Positions 19,265 to 30,543 of a DNA stretch of 64,000 bases are shown here, piece after piece. Numbering within the stretch: the first letter of the stretch is position 1; each line of letters starts with the position of its first letter. The translations under genes and the position numbers were made by a program. The notes beneath the pieces are model-generated. The model did no database searches. It was not told where the DNA came from and worked only from the letters and a program-made list of their open reading frames with translations. Source of the DNA: Candidatus Thiocaldithrix dubininis (GTDB taxonomy: Bacteria; Pseudomonadota; Gammaproteobacteria; Thiotrichales; Thiotrichaceae); the NCBI GenBank assembly GCA_029972135.1, contig CP124755.1, forward strand, positions 1,302,001-1,366,000. The letters run 5' to 3'.

Positions 19265-21118
19265 TTATAATCTTTTATTGGGATTAATAAGCGCTAACAT
19301 ACGTGTATAGTCATCAGCAAATTTTCCAGAAATAGCTGTTAATGCTCTCCCCATTTCTGACATAACGCGTTGTATCTCTTGCTGCATGCTCTTATCAATT
19401 ACTTTTAAAGTTTCATTAACAGTTTCGGCACTTAGACTCACTCTCTTTTTAATTTCTTCTTCTAAAGCTCTAAATGTATGCTCAATTTCCTTAGTTTGTG
19501 CTTGATAGATGGATGATAATTGTTGATTAGTTTGATTTTTTAAACTCTGTAAAGTTTCTTCTATGGTGGACACAAGGTTATTTCTAACTTTCTGTGTATC
19601 AGCAGCTAATTCTTGGTTGGCTTTTGCAAAGGTGCTAGTCATTACTTGGGATTCACTTATTAGATTATTAAGCATATCTCGTAAGTGTTTGTTTAGATCC
19701 TCAACCGTATCTTGTAATGTGGTCTTAATAGTTTCCGTCTGGCTTTGTAAATAGTTAGATGTATTAGTGAGACTGGTATTAGTACTATGAACGGTATTCT
19801 GGAATTCATTTGCACCATCTATAATAATTCTCCCTACTTCATTAGCACTAACCTTCAGTTCCTCACTAATTTTTTGTGATCCCTCTATCATTACTTTCAC
19901 ATTTTGCTCTGAAGCACTAGTGAATTGATTAAGTATATGGAAGCTAGTTTCATGGTGTTGTTTAATGTATTTATCTGACTCATCAAGTAACTTAGTATAA
20001 TGTGTACTAGCTATATTAACTGACTCTTGTACGGCTTTTACTGTGTTATCAATTTGTTGTCTAATTTCAGGAACTGCTTCTACTGCTTTATCACGGATGT
20101 CTTTAAATGTATCCAAATGACGGCTTAGTTCATTAACTTGGTGTTGATTAACAACTAGAACTTCTTTTAAGTTTTGCATTGTTACAGGAATTACTTTAGA
20201 TTCTTGACTTATATTAGCTAATGATTGTTCTGTTTGGGTAATGGCTAATACACCCTGACGATATTGAGCCTGCATATCTGCTAGTTGCTGCTTATATAGC
20301 TCTTGCCATGTCACTAAACGTTCTACAGCCTCATTAAGTTGCTTGAAGTTTTCACCAAATTGCTCAGTTAAATGCTTATTAAAATCAACAATGACTTCTT
20401 TTAGAGCATTAATGACTTGTTCAGTAGCTGATTTTGATAGGAGTTCTGCAAAATCATTTAGTTGTTTTCGTAAGTCTGAAGAAAAATTATTAAAATTATG
20501 AAGTTGTTCTATTTGTGAGCTATTAATGTTAGCTAATGACCTAATCTGCTGTTCTCCATTTTGTACTAAATCACTACGCATGAGCTTGATCTGATCTATG
20601 ATTTTATTATCAGAAAGGAGATCAGGGATTTTTCCTAGCTCTTTTAAGTACTGATTTTGCTCGTGTAGTGCTAATAGAATATCTTTGGGAGTTATATCAG
20701 TTTTGGGCGTTATTTTTTTACGGAATAGCTTGTAAGAAATATAACCTGACAATCCAGTAGATAGCAGTGTGGTATCAATTATTTTGAAAATAATTGCTCC
20801 AGCCATTCCCACTAAGCTCGTAATAAAAGCAGTTTTCATACCTGCTAGTAATTGGTCAATACTTGTATCAATAGCCTTGTGGTCAAAACTTAATAAGCCC
20901 AAGGTAATTCCAATAAAAGTACCAAAAATCCCTAGTGAAGTTAGTAATGTTGGTAGATAGCTGACAAATTTAGGAAATAAATCAAATAGTTTAAGGATAA
21001 TGCCAAAAAATAAAATAAAAATAATAGTAAATATAATTAAATCAGAAGTTTGTGTTGAGGTAGTATTTTTGACAAGATTTTCAATAGGTATTGATAAGTG
21101 TTGTAACCATTCAAGCAT
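19265..21118 (-). CDS. zorA: ZorA-like MotA/ExbB proton channel with a long helical tail
   Basis: A 617 aa protein. The N-terminal 130 residues hold three hydrophobic helices (about 27-45, 54-76, 96-120), with the MotA/TolQ/ExbB-type motif PTLLTSLGIFGTFIGITLGL in the second. The remaining 480 residues are polar, rich in Gln, Asn, Lys and Glu and lack Pro, as in a long cytoplasmic coiled coil. This long tail is the hallmark of ZorA and is absent from MotA and ExbB. First gene of the three-gene unit, with its own candidate promoter. The region is clearly more AT-rich than its neighbours, suggesting horizontal acquisition. Confidence 0.82.
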   Translation of the reverse strand: MLEWLQHLSIPIENLVKNTTSTQTSDLIIFTIIFILFFGIILKLFDLFPKFVSYLPTLLTSLGIFGTFIGITLGLLSFDHKAIDTSIDQLLAGMKTAFITSLVGMAGAIIFKIIDTTLLSTGLSGYISYKLFRKKITPKTDITPKDILLALHEQNQYLKELGKIPDLLSDNKIIDQIKLMRSDLVQNGEQQIRSLANINSSQIEQLHNFNNFSSDLRKQLNDFAELLSKSATEQVINALKEVIVDFNKHLTEQFGENFKQLNEAVERLVTWQELYKQQLADMQAQYRQGVLAITQTEQSLANISQESKVIPVTMQNLKEVLVVNQHQVNELSRHLDTFKDIRDKAVEAVPEIRQQIDNTVKAVQESVNIASTHYTKLLDESDKYIKQHHETSFHILNQFTSASEQNVKVMIEGSQKISEELKVSANEVGRIIIDGANEFQNTVHSTNTSLTNTSNYLQSQTETIKTTLQDTVEDLNKHLRDMLNNLISESQVMTSTFAKANQELAADTQKVRNNLVSTIEETLQSLKNQTNQQLSSIYQAQTKEIEHTFRALEEEIKKRVSLSAETVNETLKVIDKSMQQEIQRVMSEMGRALTAISGKFADDYTRMLALINPNKRL

Positions 21119-21151
21119 AGATATATTTCATAAATTTATAAAGATTATTTT

Positions 21152-21180
21152 ATAATATGAAAAATATATACATTACTCAA
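21152..21180 (-). promoter_or_regulatory. Candidate sigma-70 promoter of the Zorya-like operon
   Basis: On the minus strand TTGAGT (21175-21180) and TATTAT (21152-21157) are 17 bases apart. Transcription would start about 25-30 bases before the zorA-like ATG. The whole 21119-21270 region is AT-rich, so chance matches are possible. Confidence 0.45.
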
Positions 21181-21272
21181 TGGGTAATTTTTATAGAATT
21201 AATAAATCAATCTATTAAATTTAATTATTTATTTTTTATCAGAAAAGACACGTCTTAAATTATTATATTTAG

Positions 21273-21298
21273 AACCGACTAATCTAAAATAGTCGGTT
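21273..21298 (-). terminator. Hairpin terminator after hisD
   Basis: AACCGACTA and TAGTCGGTT form a perfect 9-bp stem with an eight-base loop, 15 bases beyond the hisD stop on the minus strand. A longer T run lies on the + strand side, so it may work in both directions. It isolates the Zorya-like genes from the hisD transcript. Confidence 0.6.
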
Positions 21299-21312
21299 TT
21301 GTTTTTTAAAGC

Positions 21313-22611
21313 CTATGATTTAATTCGATATTCGGCAGAGCGGGCGTGTGCGGTTAAGCCTTCGCCGTGCGCCAGAATGGAGGCAATTTTGCCTAATTCG
21401 GATGCGCCTTCCGCTGAGCAGTCGATTAAGGAGCTGCGTTTTTGGAAGTCGTAGACACCTAAGGGGCTGGAGAAGCGGGCGGTACGCGAGGTTGGCAGAA
21501 CGTGGTTAGGTCCTGCACAGTAATCGCCTAAGGCTTCTGCGGTGTAGCGTCCCATGAAAATCGCGCCAGCGTGCCGGATTTGTTTCGCTAATTCGCGTGG
21601 ATGTTCGACGGATAATTCCAAGTGTTCGGGCGCGATATAGTTGGCGACTTGTACGGCTTCGTCCATATCTTTTGCCAGAATTAACGCGCCACGCCCTTGT
21701 AGCGAAGTGCTAATAATGGCTTTACGCGGCATTTCCTGTACTAAGCGCTCAATACTGGCTTTGACTTGTTGAATAAAGTCAGCATCGGGGCAAACCAGAA
21801 TAGATTGCGCATCCTCATCGTGTTCCGCTTGGGAGAACAAGTCCATTGCAATCCAATCGGGGTTGGTTTTGCCGTCACACACCACCAAAATTTCAGAAGG
21901 CCCTGCAATCATGTCAATGCCGACCGTGCCGTAGACCATTCGTTTGGCCGTGGCGACGTAAATGTTGCCCGGTCCTACGATTTTGTCTACTTGCGGTACG
22001 GTTTGCGTGCCATACGCTAACGCAGCTACTGCTTGTGCGCCACCAATCGCAAACACGCGGTCGACATTAGAAATGGCGGCGGCGGCTAACACTAATTCGT
22101 TGACTTCACCCGCTGGGGTGGGGACTACCATAATCAGTTCAGGCACGCCCGCGACTTTCGCAGGCACAGCGTTCATTAATACAGAAGAAGGGTAAGCTGC
22201 TTTGCCACCGGGGACATACAAACCAACGCGATCTAATGCCGTTACTTGTTGACCTAATAACGTGCCATCGGCTTCGGTATAGCTCCACGAATCCATTTTT
22301 TGGCGTTCAGCATAAGCTTTAATGCGTGCCGCTGCTTGCTCTAAGGCTGCCCGTTGTTCTGGCGTAATATTGGCTAGGGCTTGTTGCAAGCGCTCTAGAG
22401 GGATTTCTAGATCCGCCATACTTGGCACTTGCATCCGGTCAAAGCGGTTGGTGTATTCCACCACGGCAGCATCACCACGACTACGCACATCTTTTAAAAT
22501 GCCATTGACCGTATTGAATACCGCGTCATCTGACACGCTTTCCCACGCTAATAAATCTTGCAATTTGTTCCAAAATTGACTGTCAGTGGTGGTCAATTCA
22601 GTAATATTCAT
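21313..22611 (-). CDS. hisD: Histidinol dehydrogenase
   Basis: Last two oxidation steps of histidine synthesis, L-histidinol to L-histidine with two NAD+. Motifs: [59 protein letters not shown], the zinc and catalytic region [10 protein letters not shown], and the C-terminal [13 protein letters not shown]. The open frame extends 24 codons into the DAHP synthase gene, but the ATG at 22611 gives [17 protein letters not shown] and a 2-base gap, so I use it (432 aa, the family length). Confidence 0.96.
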   Translation of the reverse strand: MNITELTTTDSQFWNKLQDLLAWESVSDDAVFNTVNGILKDVRSRGDAAVVEYTNRFDRMQVPSMADLEIPLERLQQALANITPEQRAALEQAAARIKAYAERQKMDSWSYTEADGTLLGQQVTALDRVGLYVPGGKAAYPSSVLMNAVPAKVAGVPELIMVVPTPAGEVNELVLAAAAISNVDRVFAIGGAQAVAALAYGTQTVPQVDKIVGPGNIYVATAKRMVYGTVGIDMIAGPSEILVVCDGKTNPDWIAMDLFSQAEHDEDAQSILVCPDADFIQQVKASIERLVQEMPRKAIISTSLQGRGALILAKDMDEAVQVANYIAPEHLELSVEHPRELAKQIRHAGAIFMGRYTAEALGDYCAGPNHVLPTSRTARFSSPLGVYDFQKRSSLIDCSAEGASELGKIASILAHGEGLTAHARSAEYRIKS

Positions 22612-22613
22612 GC

Positions 22614-23674
22614 TTAACCTCGTGTGCGGCGGGCAGCCACCGCTTGTGACAATTGATCTAGCACTTGTACAGTGGTATCCCAATTAATACACGCGTCGGT
22701 AATGCTTTGCCCGTAAGTTAATTCTTCGCGTTTTTTGCCATCGGCTTTTTGATTGCCTTCGACTAAATGGCTTTCGATCATGACACCCATGATCGCTTTA
22801 CTGCCCCCGGCAATTTGCTCGGCAACATTCGCGGCGACTTCGGGCTGACGGCGATAGTCTTTATAACTATTTGCGTGGCTGAAATCGACCATTAAATAAG
22901 GGGGTAGTTTGGCTTTTTCTAAGGCTGCCACCGCGTTAGCAACGCTAGCCGCATCGAAGTTAGGCTCTTGACCACCACGTAGAATAATATGGCAGTCTTC
23001 ATTGCCTTTCGTGGCAAAAATAGCGGTACGCCCTTCTTTAGTCACAGACAAGAAATGATGTGGACGGCAAGCCGCGCCAATCGCATCGACCGCAATATTT
23101 AAATTGCCGTAAGTGCCATTTTTGAAACCAATCGGGCAAGAGATACCTGAAGATAATTCACGATGCCCTTGGCTTTCCGTGGTACGCGCACCAATGGCTG
23201 CCCAACTGATTAAATCGGCCACGTATTGCGGGCTGATTAAATCTAAATATTCCGTGGCGGCAGGCATACCCATATTGTTTAAGTCTAACAACAGTTTACG
23301 CGCGATTTTTAGACCGTCATTAATTTGGAAGCTATTATCCAAATTAGGGTCATTGATTAAACCTTTCCAGCCGACCGTGGTACGCGGTTTCTCGAAATAC
23401 ACACGCATAATAATATGCAAGGTGTCTTTATATTGTTCACACAACGGTAATAAGCGTTGGGCGTATTCCATTGCTGCGTCCACGTCGTGGATCGAGCAAG
23501 GTCCCGTGACGACTAATAAGCGATCATCTTCACCGTGTAAAATGTTATGTGCCGTTTGACGAGCGTTATACACCGTAGCCGAGGCTTGTTCAGATAAGGG
23601 AAATTCACGATGTAGCTCGACTGGCGGGGTTAATTCGTGCATGCCGACAATGCGGACGTCATCAGTTTGGTATT

Positions 23675-23678
<4 letters not shown>
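22614..23678 (-). CDS. 3-deoxy-7-phosphoheptulonate (DAHP) synthase, class I
   Basis: Condenses phosphoenolpyruvate with erythrose 4-phosphate to start the shikimate pathway. The 354 aa protein matches the AroF/AroG/AroH type: [81 protein letters not shown] and the C-terminal [12 protein letters not shown]. Which of the three isozymes it corresponds to, and so which amino acid inhibits it, cannot be told by eye. It sits between hisG and hisD and overlaps hisG by 4 bases, an uncommon arrangement. Confidence 0.93.
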
Positions 23679-25595
<1,917 letters not shown>

Positions 25596-25743
25596 TTAAA
25601 TCGCTAGTCTGGAAAAGCATGGCATGATAACGAAAAAATGCAGGCGATTCATCTAATCTACGGTGAATCTAAGACGCTCTATTGACTTAAGCAGACATCC
25701 TGCCAGAATTCAGGCAGTTTCTTAGGGGTATAACACAATAACT

Positions 25744-26949
25744 ATGCTTAAATTTGGTCTGGATCGCTTGCTGGAATCCGTAGAACTACGTAAACCCTTA
25801 GCAGGCAAACGCATTGCATTACTCGCGCATCCCGCTTCAGTGACGGCTGACTTAACCCATGCGTTAGACGCTTTAGCTGCCTTGCCTGACATTAACCTGA
25901 CAGCCGCTTTTGGGCCGCAACACGGCATTAAAGGCGATAAACAAGACAATATGATGGAATCGCCGGATTTCATCGACCCGGATTATGGCATTCCAATCTT
26001 CAGTTTATACGGTGAAGTACGTAAGCCCACACCCGCAATGTTGGACACGTTTGATGTCTTATTGGTGGATTTACAAGATTTAGGCTGTCGTATTTATACC
26101 TTTATTACCACGCTGCGGTATGTGTTAGAGGCAGCAGCGGCAACAGGCAAAAGCGTGTGGGTATTAGACCGACCGAATCCAGTCGGTCGTCCGGTGGAAG
26201 GCTTAAGTTTGCGCGAGGGTTGGGAAAGCTTTGTTGGTGCGGGTGCAATGCCTATGCGGCACGGGCTAACAATGGGCGAATTAGGCTTATGGTTTATTGA
26301 TACCTTGAAGCTGGATGTCGATTATCAACTAATTACTATGCAAGGTTGGCAGCCGGAAGCCGCGCCCGGTTATGGTTGGTGTTTAGGTGAACGTGAATGG
26401 GTGAACCCCAGCCCGAATGCGCCGAATCTATCAATGGCGCGTTGTTATGCAGGTACGGTCATGTTGGAAGGCACAACCTTATCCGAAGGACGTGGCACAA
26501 CCCGCCCCTTGGAATTGTTCGGCGCACCGGATATACAAGCCAAGCACGTCATTAAAACCATGCAAACGCTTGCGCCTGATTGGTTAAAAGGCTGTATTTT
26601 ACGCGAATGTTGGTTTGAACCCACCTTTCATAAACATGTAAAACAGCTCTGTTCTGGTGTGCAGATTCATGTGGAAGCACCACATTATCAACATCAGCAA
26701 TTCCAACCGTGGCGAGTACAAGCTTTAAGCTTTAAAGCGATTCATAAGCTCTATCCCGATTATGCGTTGTGGCGTGATTTTCCGTATGAATACGCCTTTG
26801 GCAAATTACCGATTGATGTCATTAATGGCTCGCCTTTATTACGCGAGTGGGTAGAGGATGCACAAGCTACCCCCGCCGATTTAGACGCACTGACACGCCC
26901 CGATGAACAAGCATGGCAGCAAGTTTGCCATGCTTATTTGCGCTATTGA
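25744..26949 (+). CDS. NamZ-like exo-beta-N-acetylmuramidase (DUF1343)
   Basis: A 401 aa protein of the DUF1343 family, whose studied member NamZ removes MurNAc from the ends of peptidoglycan fragments. Family blocks are clear: ALLAHPASVTADL, AFGPQHGIKGDKQDNM, FSLYGEVRKPTPAM, LLVDLQDLGCRIYTF, DRPNPVGRPVEG, MEEGTTLSEGRG-like block (VMLEGTTLSEGRGTTRP) and the C-terminal DVINGSPLLREW. No signal peptide is visible at the chosen start, so it may act on recycled fragments in the cytoplasm. It ends directly against the convergent TlpA-like gene with no gap. Confidence 0.88.
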   Translation: MLKFGLDRLLESVELRKPLAGKRIALLAHPASVTADLTHALDALAALPDINLTAAFGPQHGIKGDKQDNMMESPDFIDPDYGIPIFSLYGEVRKPTPAMLDTFDVLLVDLQDLGCRIYTFITTLRYVLEAAAATGKSVWVLDRPNPVGRPVEGLSLREGWESFVGAGAMPMRHGLTMGELGLWFIDTLKLDVDYQLITMQGWQPEAAPGYGWCLGEREWVNPSPNAPNLSMARCYAGTVMLEGTTLSEGRGTTRPLELFGAPDIQAKHVIKTMQTLAPDWLKGCILRECWFEPTFHKHVKQLCSGVQIHVEAPHYQHQQFQPWRVQALSFKAIHKLYPDYALWRDFPYEYAFGKLPIDVINGSPLLREWVEDAQATPADLDALTRPDEQAWQQVCHAYLRY

Positions 26950-27486
26950 TTAGCCGCGTTTTTCAGCATGTTCAACTTCAGCGTTTTTAGAATTGACTGA
27001 CTGGTCATGCTCCTTAATAAAGTTGCTAAGTTCGGTCGGAGTTACAGTTCCCGGCTGAACCGCCACTAATTCACCTTTGGGATTAAACACTAATAGTGTA
27101 GGCGTGCCAATAAAGCTCTCACGCGCGGTTTTATAAAGAAAAGTATCCATTTCCACCGCATCGCTAATCAGCGTCGGGTATACGATATTGTGTTGATCAA
27201 TAAACTCTTGCACCGCTTCTTCACGCCCCGGGCCATCTAAGGCAATTCCGTACATTTTGACTTGCGGATTTGCCGCGTGAAATTGATTAGTACTTTCAAT
27301 GCTTTTTTTACACATACGGCAATCAGACGACCATAATTCAAATACTGTCCAATGCCCTTTGCCTACCAATGATTTGATAGCAATGTCTTTCCCCTGTAAG
27401 TCAGTAACCGCCGCCGCGCTGCCTGACCAAGCTAATAAAGCTAAACTAATGGATGTGGCTAATAATGTATTTTTTATAAAGTTCAT
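26950..27486 (-). CDS. TlpA-like periplasmic thioredoxin-fold protein
   Basis: A 178 aa exported protein with a signal peptide (about residues 1-26, ending SAAA). The thioredoxin fold has the redox motif CRMC (C56, C59) in ELWSSDCRMCKKS and the cis-Pro loop IGTPTLLVF. It probably reduces disulfides in the periplasm, for instance during cytochrome c maturation or of another target, but none is encoded nearby. The charged C-terminal tail after residue 160 is not part of the fold. Divergent from gph, 59 bases apart. Confidence 0.87.
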   Translation of the reverse strand: MNFIKNTLLATSISLALLAWSGSAAAVTDLQGKDIAIKSLVGKGHWTVFELWSSDCRMCKKSIESTNQFHAANPQVKMYGIALDGPGREEAVQEFIDQHNIVYPTLISDAVEMDTFLYKTARESFIGTPTLLVFNPKGELVAVQPGTVTPTELSNFIKEHDQSVNSKNAEVEHAEKRG

Positions 27487-27545
27487 AGTTAAAAGTCTCC
27501 AAACAGGTATGCTGTACGTCCTAGTAAAAGTTCGCGATAGTATGG

Positions 27546-28238
27546 ATGTCTAAAATGCTGACAAGTTCTGATTTGCCGATAAGCTGTATGCTGTTTGACC
27601 TTGATGGCACATTGGTAGACACTGCGCCCGACCTTGTCAATGCCTTGAATGCTGTGTTGCACCAAGAAGGGTTAACCCCTTACCCTTTAGACCAGATCCG
27701 CCCCACCGTTTCCCACGGTACTGTGGCTATGTTAAACCACGCTTTCGGCAACTCTCAGCCTGAAATAGATTTTAAGCGTCGTCAACAAGTTTTTTTAGAT
27801 TATTATCTCGCAAATATTTGTGTGCAATCCCAACTATTTACGGGTATGTCGTTATTGCTTAATACCCTGCAAACCAAGGGTATACCTTGGGGAGTGGTGA
27901 CCAATAAGCCGCATTATTTAACCGTACCGTTGATGCGTGCGTTGGGTTTAATCGAACAAGCCAGCAGTATTGTCAGTGGGGATACCTTAAGCGTTGCCAA
28001 ACCCCATCCCGAGCCGCTGTTATTAGCTGCGCAACAATGCGGCGTAAATCCCACGGAGTGTTTGTATATTGGCGATGCCCAGCGTGATATTATCGCCGGG
28101 CAACGTGCGGGTATGCGTACTGTGGTTGCGCAATACGGTTATTTGAGTGCGGCTGATCTTATGGAGGATTGGCAAGCTGATTTTAGGATTCAAGCCCCAA
28201 TTGAATTACTACGCTTTATAAACGGAACACAAGCCTAA
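27546..28238 (+). CDS. gph: Phosphoglycolate phosphatase-like HAD hydrolase
   Basis: HAD-superfamily phosphatase of 230 aa, most like Gph, which removes 2-phosphoglycolate formed in DNA repair or carbon metabolism. Motif I is FDLDGTLVDTAPDL, motif II VVTNKP, motif III the Lys in SVAKPHPEP, and motif IV YIGDAQRDIIAGQRAG. The C1-type helical cap follows motif I. Related phosphatases (such as MupP for MurNAc-6P recycling) share this layout, and the presence of a NamZ-like gene 0.6 kb away leaves that option open. Followed closely by rmuC. Confidence 0.85.
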   Translation: MSKMLTSSDLPISCMLFDLDGTLVDTAPDLVNALNAVLHQEGLTPYPLDQIRPTVSHGTVAMLNHAFGNSQPEIDFKRRQQVFLDYYLANICVQSQLFTGMSLLLNTLQTKGIPWGVVTNKPHYLTVPLMRALGLIEQASSIVSGDTLSVAKPHPEPLLLAAQQCGVNPTECLYIGDAQRDIIAGQRAGMRTVVAQYGYLSAADLMEDWQADFRIQAPIELLRFINGTQA

Positions 28239-28245
28239 ATTGTTA

Positions 28246-29589
28246 ATGGATTCAACTGCTTTACAGCTTGGTGAATGGATTCAGCGCCATTTGCTGTTGA
28301 TTGTAAGTAGCTTAAGCTTACTGAGTGGCTTTGGCTTAGCTTACCTTTGGTATGGACGCACTTTAGCTAAAACTCGCTTAGCCTTAGAACAACTCACATG
28401 GCAATTCGAGCATACTCAGCAATTACACGCTGAACGCAGTCAACAATGGCAAGACGCACAAACGCAGTTACAGCAAGCGTTTGCTAGTACTTCTGAACAA
28501 GCTTTACGTAATAATCACACACAATTTTTACAATTAGCGCAGGAAACGCTGGGTCGCTTTCAGGTGGAATCACAAGCGGATTTAGCGCAACGGCAACGTT
28601 CGATTGATTATTTAGTGCAGCCCATTCAACAAGCTTTAGAAAAAACCGAGTTACAAATTCGCCAGATTGAAAAAGAGCGACAGGCTTCGTTTGGTATGTT
28701 GAGTGAGCAAATTCGTGGCATGTTAAACGATCAAATGGCGTTACGTGCGGAAACTGGACGCTTAGCCAAAGCCTTACGCACGCCTAGTCTAAAAGGGCAG
28801 TGGGGCGAGCTCAGCCTAAAGCGTATTGTCGAATTGGCGGGCATGAATGCGCATTGTGATTTTCAAGAGCAAGTAGTAAAAACCGATAGTGAACGCACCA
28901 TTCGTCCGGATTTAGTTATTCGTATGCCTGATGCGCGTGAATTAATTGTCGATGCTAAAGCGCCGTTAGATGCGTATTTAGATGCAGTCAATGCCGAAAC
29001 CTTAGAGCAACGTAAAGCACATTTACAACGGCATGTGAAACAAGTGCGTGAGCATGTCCGTAATTTGGCAGCTAAGCGCTATTGGGAGCAATTCGAGCAC
29101 GCGCCGGATTTTGTGGTGTTGTTTATTCCGGGTGAACACTTTCTAAGCGCTGCCTTAGATCAAGATAAAAGCCTGTTGGAAGATGCTTTGAATGACAAAG
29201 TAATTTTAGCCACACCTACCACCTTGATTGCGCTGTTACGTGCGGTAGCGTATGGCTGGAAACAAGCGTTATTGGGGCAAAATGCGCGTAAAGTTAAAAT
29301 GCTGGGCGAGGAATTGCATAAGCGCGTCAGTATTTTTGTTGAACATATGGACAAACTGGGGCGTAGTTTGGGCACAAGCGTAGAAACCTATAATAAAGCC
29401 TTGGGTTCATTAGAGCGTAATGTGATTCCCAGTATGCGGCGTTTAGCGGAAGTGGGTATATCGTCCAGTCGTGAATTAAATGAGATTCAGCCTATTGAAA
29501 CCGTCCCGCGTACCCCTTATGTAAACGGCAAAGATAAAGCCCAAGCGGTTGAACTGGACAGCCGCTCACCCAGTCAAACTAACGATTAA
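28246..29589 (+). CDS. rmuC: RmuC-family DNA recombination protein
   Basis: A 447 aa protein with one N-terminal membrane helix (about residues 12-34), a Gln-rich coiled coil (about 45-150) and the RmuC nuclease-like domain (about 160-390). That domain contains LKGQWGELSLKRIVELAGM, IRPDLVIRMPDARELIVDAKAPLDAY and FVVLFIPGEHFLSAAL. The D-x-(n)-DAK pattern is that of a PD-(D/E)XK-type active site. E. coli RmuC limits inversions at short repeats. The frame also opens at a TTG at 28240; I use the ATG six bases later. Two stator-like genes follow 21 bases downstream. Confidence 0.92.
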   Translation: MDSTALQLGEWIQRHLLLIVSSLSLLSGFGLAYLWYGRTLAKTRLALEQLTWQFEHTQQLHAERSQQWQDAQTQLQQAFASTSEQALRNNHTQFLQLAQETLGRFQVESQADLAQRQRSIDYLVQPIQQALEKTELQIRQIEKERQASFGMLSEQIRGMLNDQMALRAETGRLAKALRTPSLKGQWGELSLKRIVELAGMNAHCDFQEQVVKTDSERTIRPDLVIRMPDARELIVDAKAPLDAYLDAVNAETLEQRKAHLQRHVKQVREHVRNLAAKRYWEQFEHAPDFVVLFIPGEHFLSAALDQDKSLLEDALNDKVILATPTTLIALLRAVAYGWKQALLGQNARKVKMLGEELHKRVSIFVEHMDKLGRSLGTSVETYNKALGSLERNVIPSMRRLAEVGISSSRELNEIQPIETVPRTPYVNGKDKAQAVELDSRSPSQTND

Positions 29590-29610
29590 CGCCACAAGGA
29601 TTAACACTAG

Positions 29611-30543
29611 ATGTTCAAACCCACAAAAACCCGTTATTACCTAACATTACTGCAAATGCTGGGGATTTTGGTGTTGCTCAGCGTAGTTATCTTGCTGAAT
29701 AAAGATTGGGTGGTGCAGTTTTTCCATAGTACTGGCTCGGGGCAAGTCGGCTTAGTATTAGATGGTATGATTTTGCTGATTTTTTTAATCGGCTTAGTGC
29801 GGATGATTTTGCTGTTTTTGGGCTATTCGCGTGAACAAGATTATCTATTGCGCTTTGTAAAAAATGCCAAGGACAATGCGCCCAATCCGGCTTATAACTT
29901 ACCCGCCAGTAGTATTATTGCCTCGCGCTATCAAATGGTACAAATCATTGCGCGGCAACATGCGCCCATTCCACAAGCTGCCTTATCCGCGAGTTTAGCG
30001 GCTCATCAAAGTGCCCAAATGACCTTAGTGCGTTTTGTTCACAATATTCTGATTATCTCGGGGGTGTTTGGGACAGCAGTTTCGTTATCAATGGCGCTGA
30101 TGAGCATGTCGGGCTTATTAGATTCTGCCGAAAATTTACAAAAAATTGGCGGTGTACTAAGCGGAATGTCGAATGCCTTAAGCGCTACGGTGATTGCGAT
30201 TATTTGTTACGCCATTTTCACCTATTTTTACATGCGTTTAATGGATGCCCGTACACAACTATTAGCCAATGTCGAAGACGTAACCAGTTTGTATATTATT
30301 CCGCGTTTTAAACAGGATGAGAAAAGTTTGACTGCTGAAATGCAAGCCTTAGTCAGTGAAGTTAAAAATGCCGCTGAGGTTTTAAATCGCACGCAAAATC
30401 GTTATTTAGAAGCCGGTGAGCGCTTACAGTTAGCGGCGGATGATATGCATAAAGCCATTGTACAAAGCAGCGATAATATTCGGATTATTCGCGATTCAGT
30501 GCGCGAAGGCTTCCGTTTAGGCGCAGAGGATAAACGTACATGA
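29611..30543 (+). CDS. MotA/TolQ/ExbB-like proton channel protein
   Basis: A 310 aa inner-membrane protein. Four hydrophobic segments are seen (about 10-29, 45-70, 145-165, 185-212). The last two contain the proton-channel type pattern IISGVFGTAVSLSMALMSM and SGMSNALSATVIAIICYAIF, as in TolQ/ExbB/MotA. A cytoplasmic loop lies between TM2 and TM3, and a helical C-terminal stretch of about 95 residues follows TM4. It overlaps the ExbD-like gene by 4 bases, so the two products are surely partners. It has no flagellar, Tol-Pal or TonB genes beside it and, unlike the ZorA-like protein, no long tail. Biological role unknown. Confidence 0.82.
   Translation: MFKPTKTRYYLTLLQMLGILVLLSVVILLNKDWVVQFFHSTGSGQVGLVLDGMILLIFLIGLVRMILLFLGYSREQDYLLRFVKNAKDNAPNPAYNLPASSIIASRYQMVQIIARQHAPIPQAALSASLAAHQSAQMTLVRFVHNILIISGVFGTAVSLSMALMSMSGLLDSAENLQKIGGVLSGMSNALSATVIAIICYAIFTYFYMRLMDARTQLLANVEDVTSLYIIPRFKQDEKSLTAEMQALVSEVKNAAEVLNRTQNRYLEAGERLQLAADDMHKAIVQSSDNIRIIRDSVREGFRLGAEDKRT

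Noticed and set aside
18554-21118. Flagellar MotA/MotB stator genes
   Set aside because: The channel protein's 480-residue tail, the following HNH nuclease and the absence of any flagellar gene fit Zorya rather than motility.
22609-22683. Longer hisD N terminus ([10 protein letters not shown])
   Set aside because: It lies inside the DAHP synthase gene and is not part of the histidinol dehydrogenase family.
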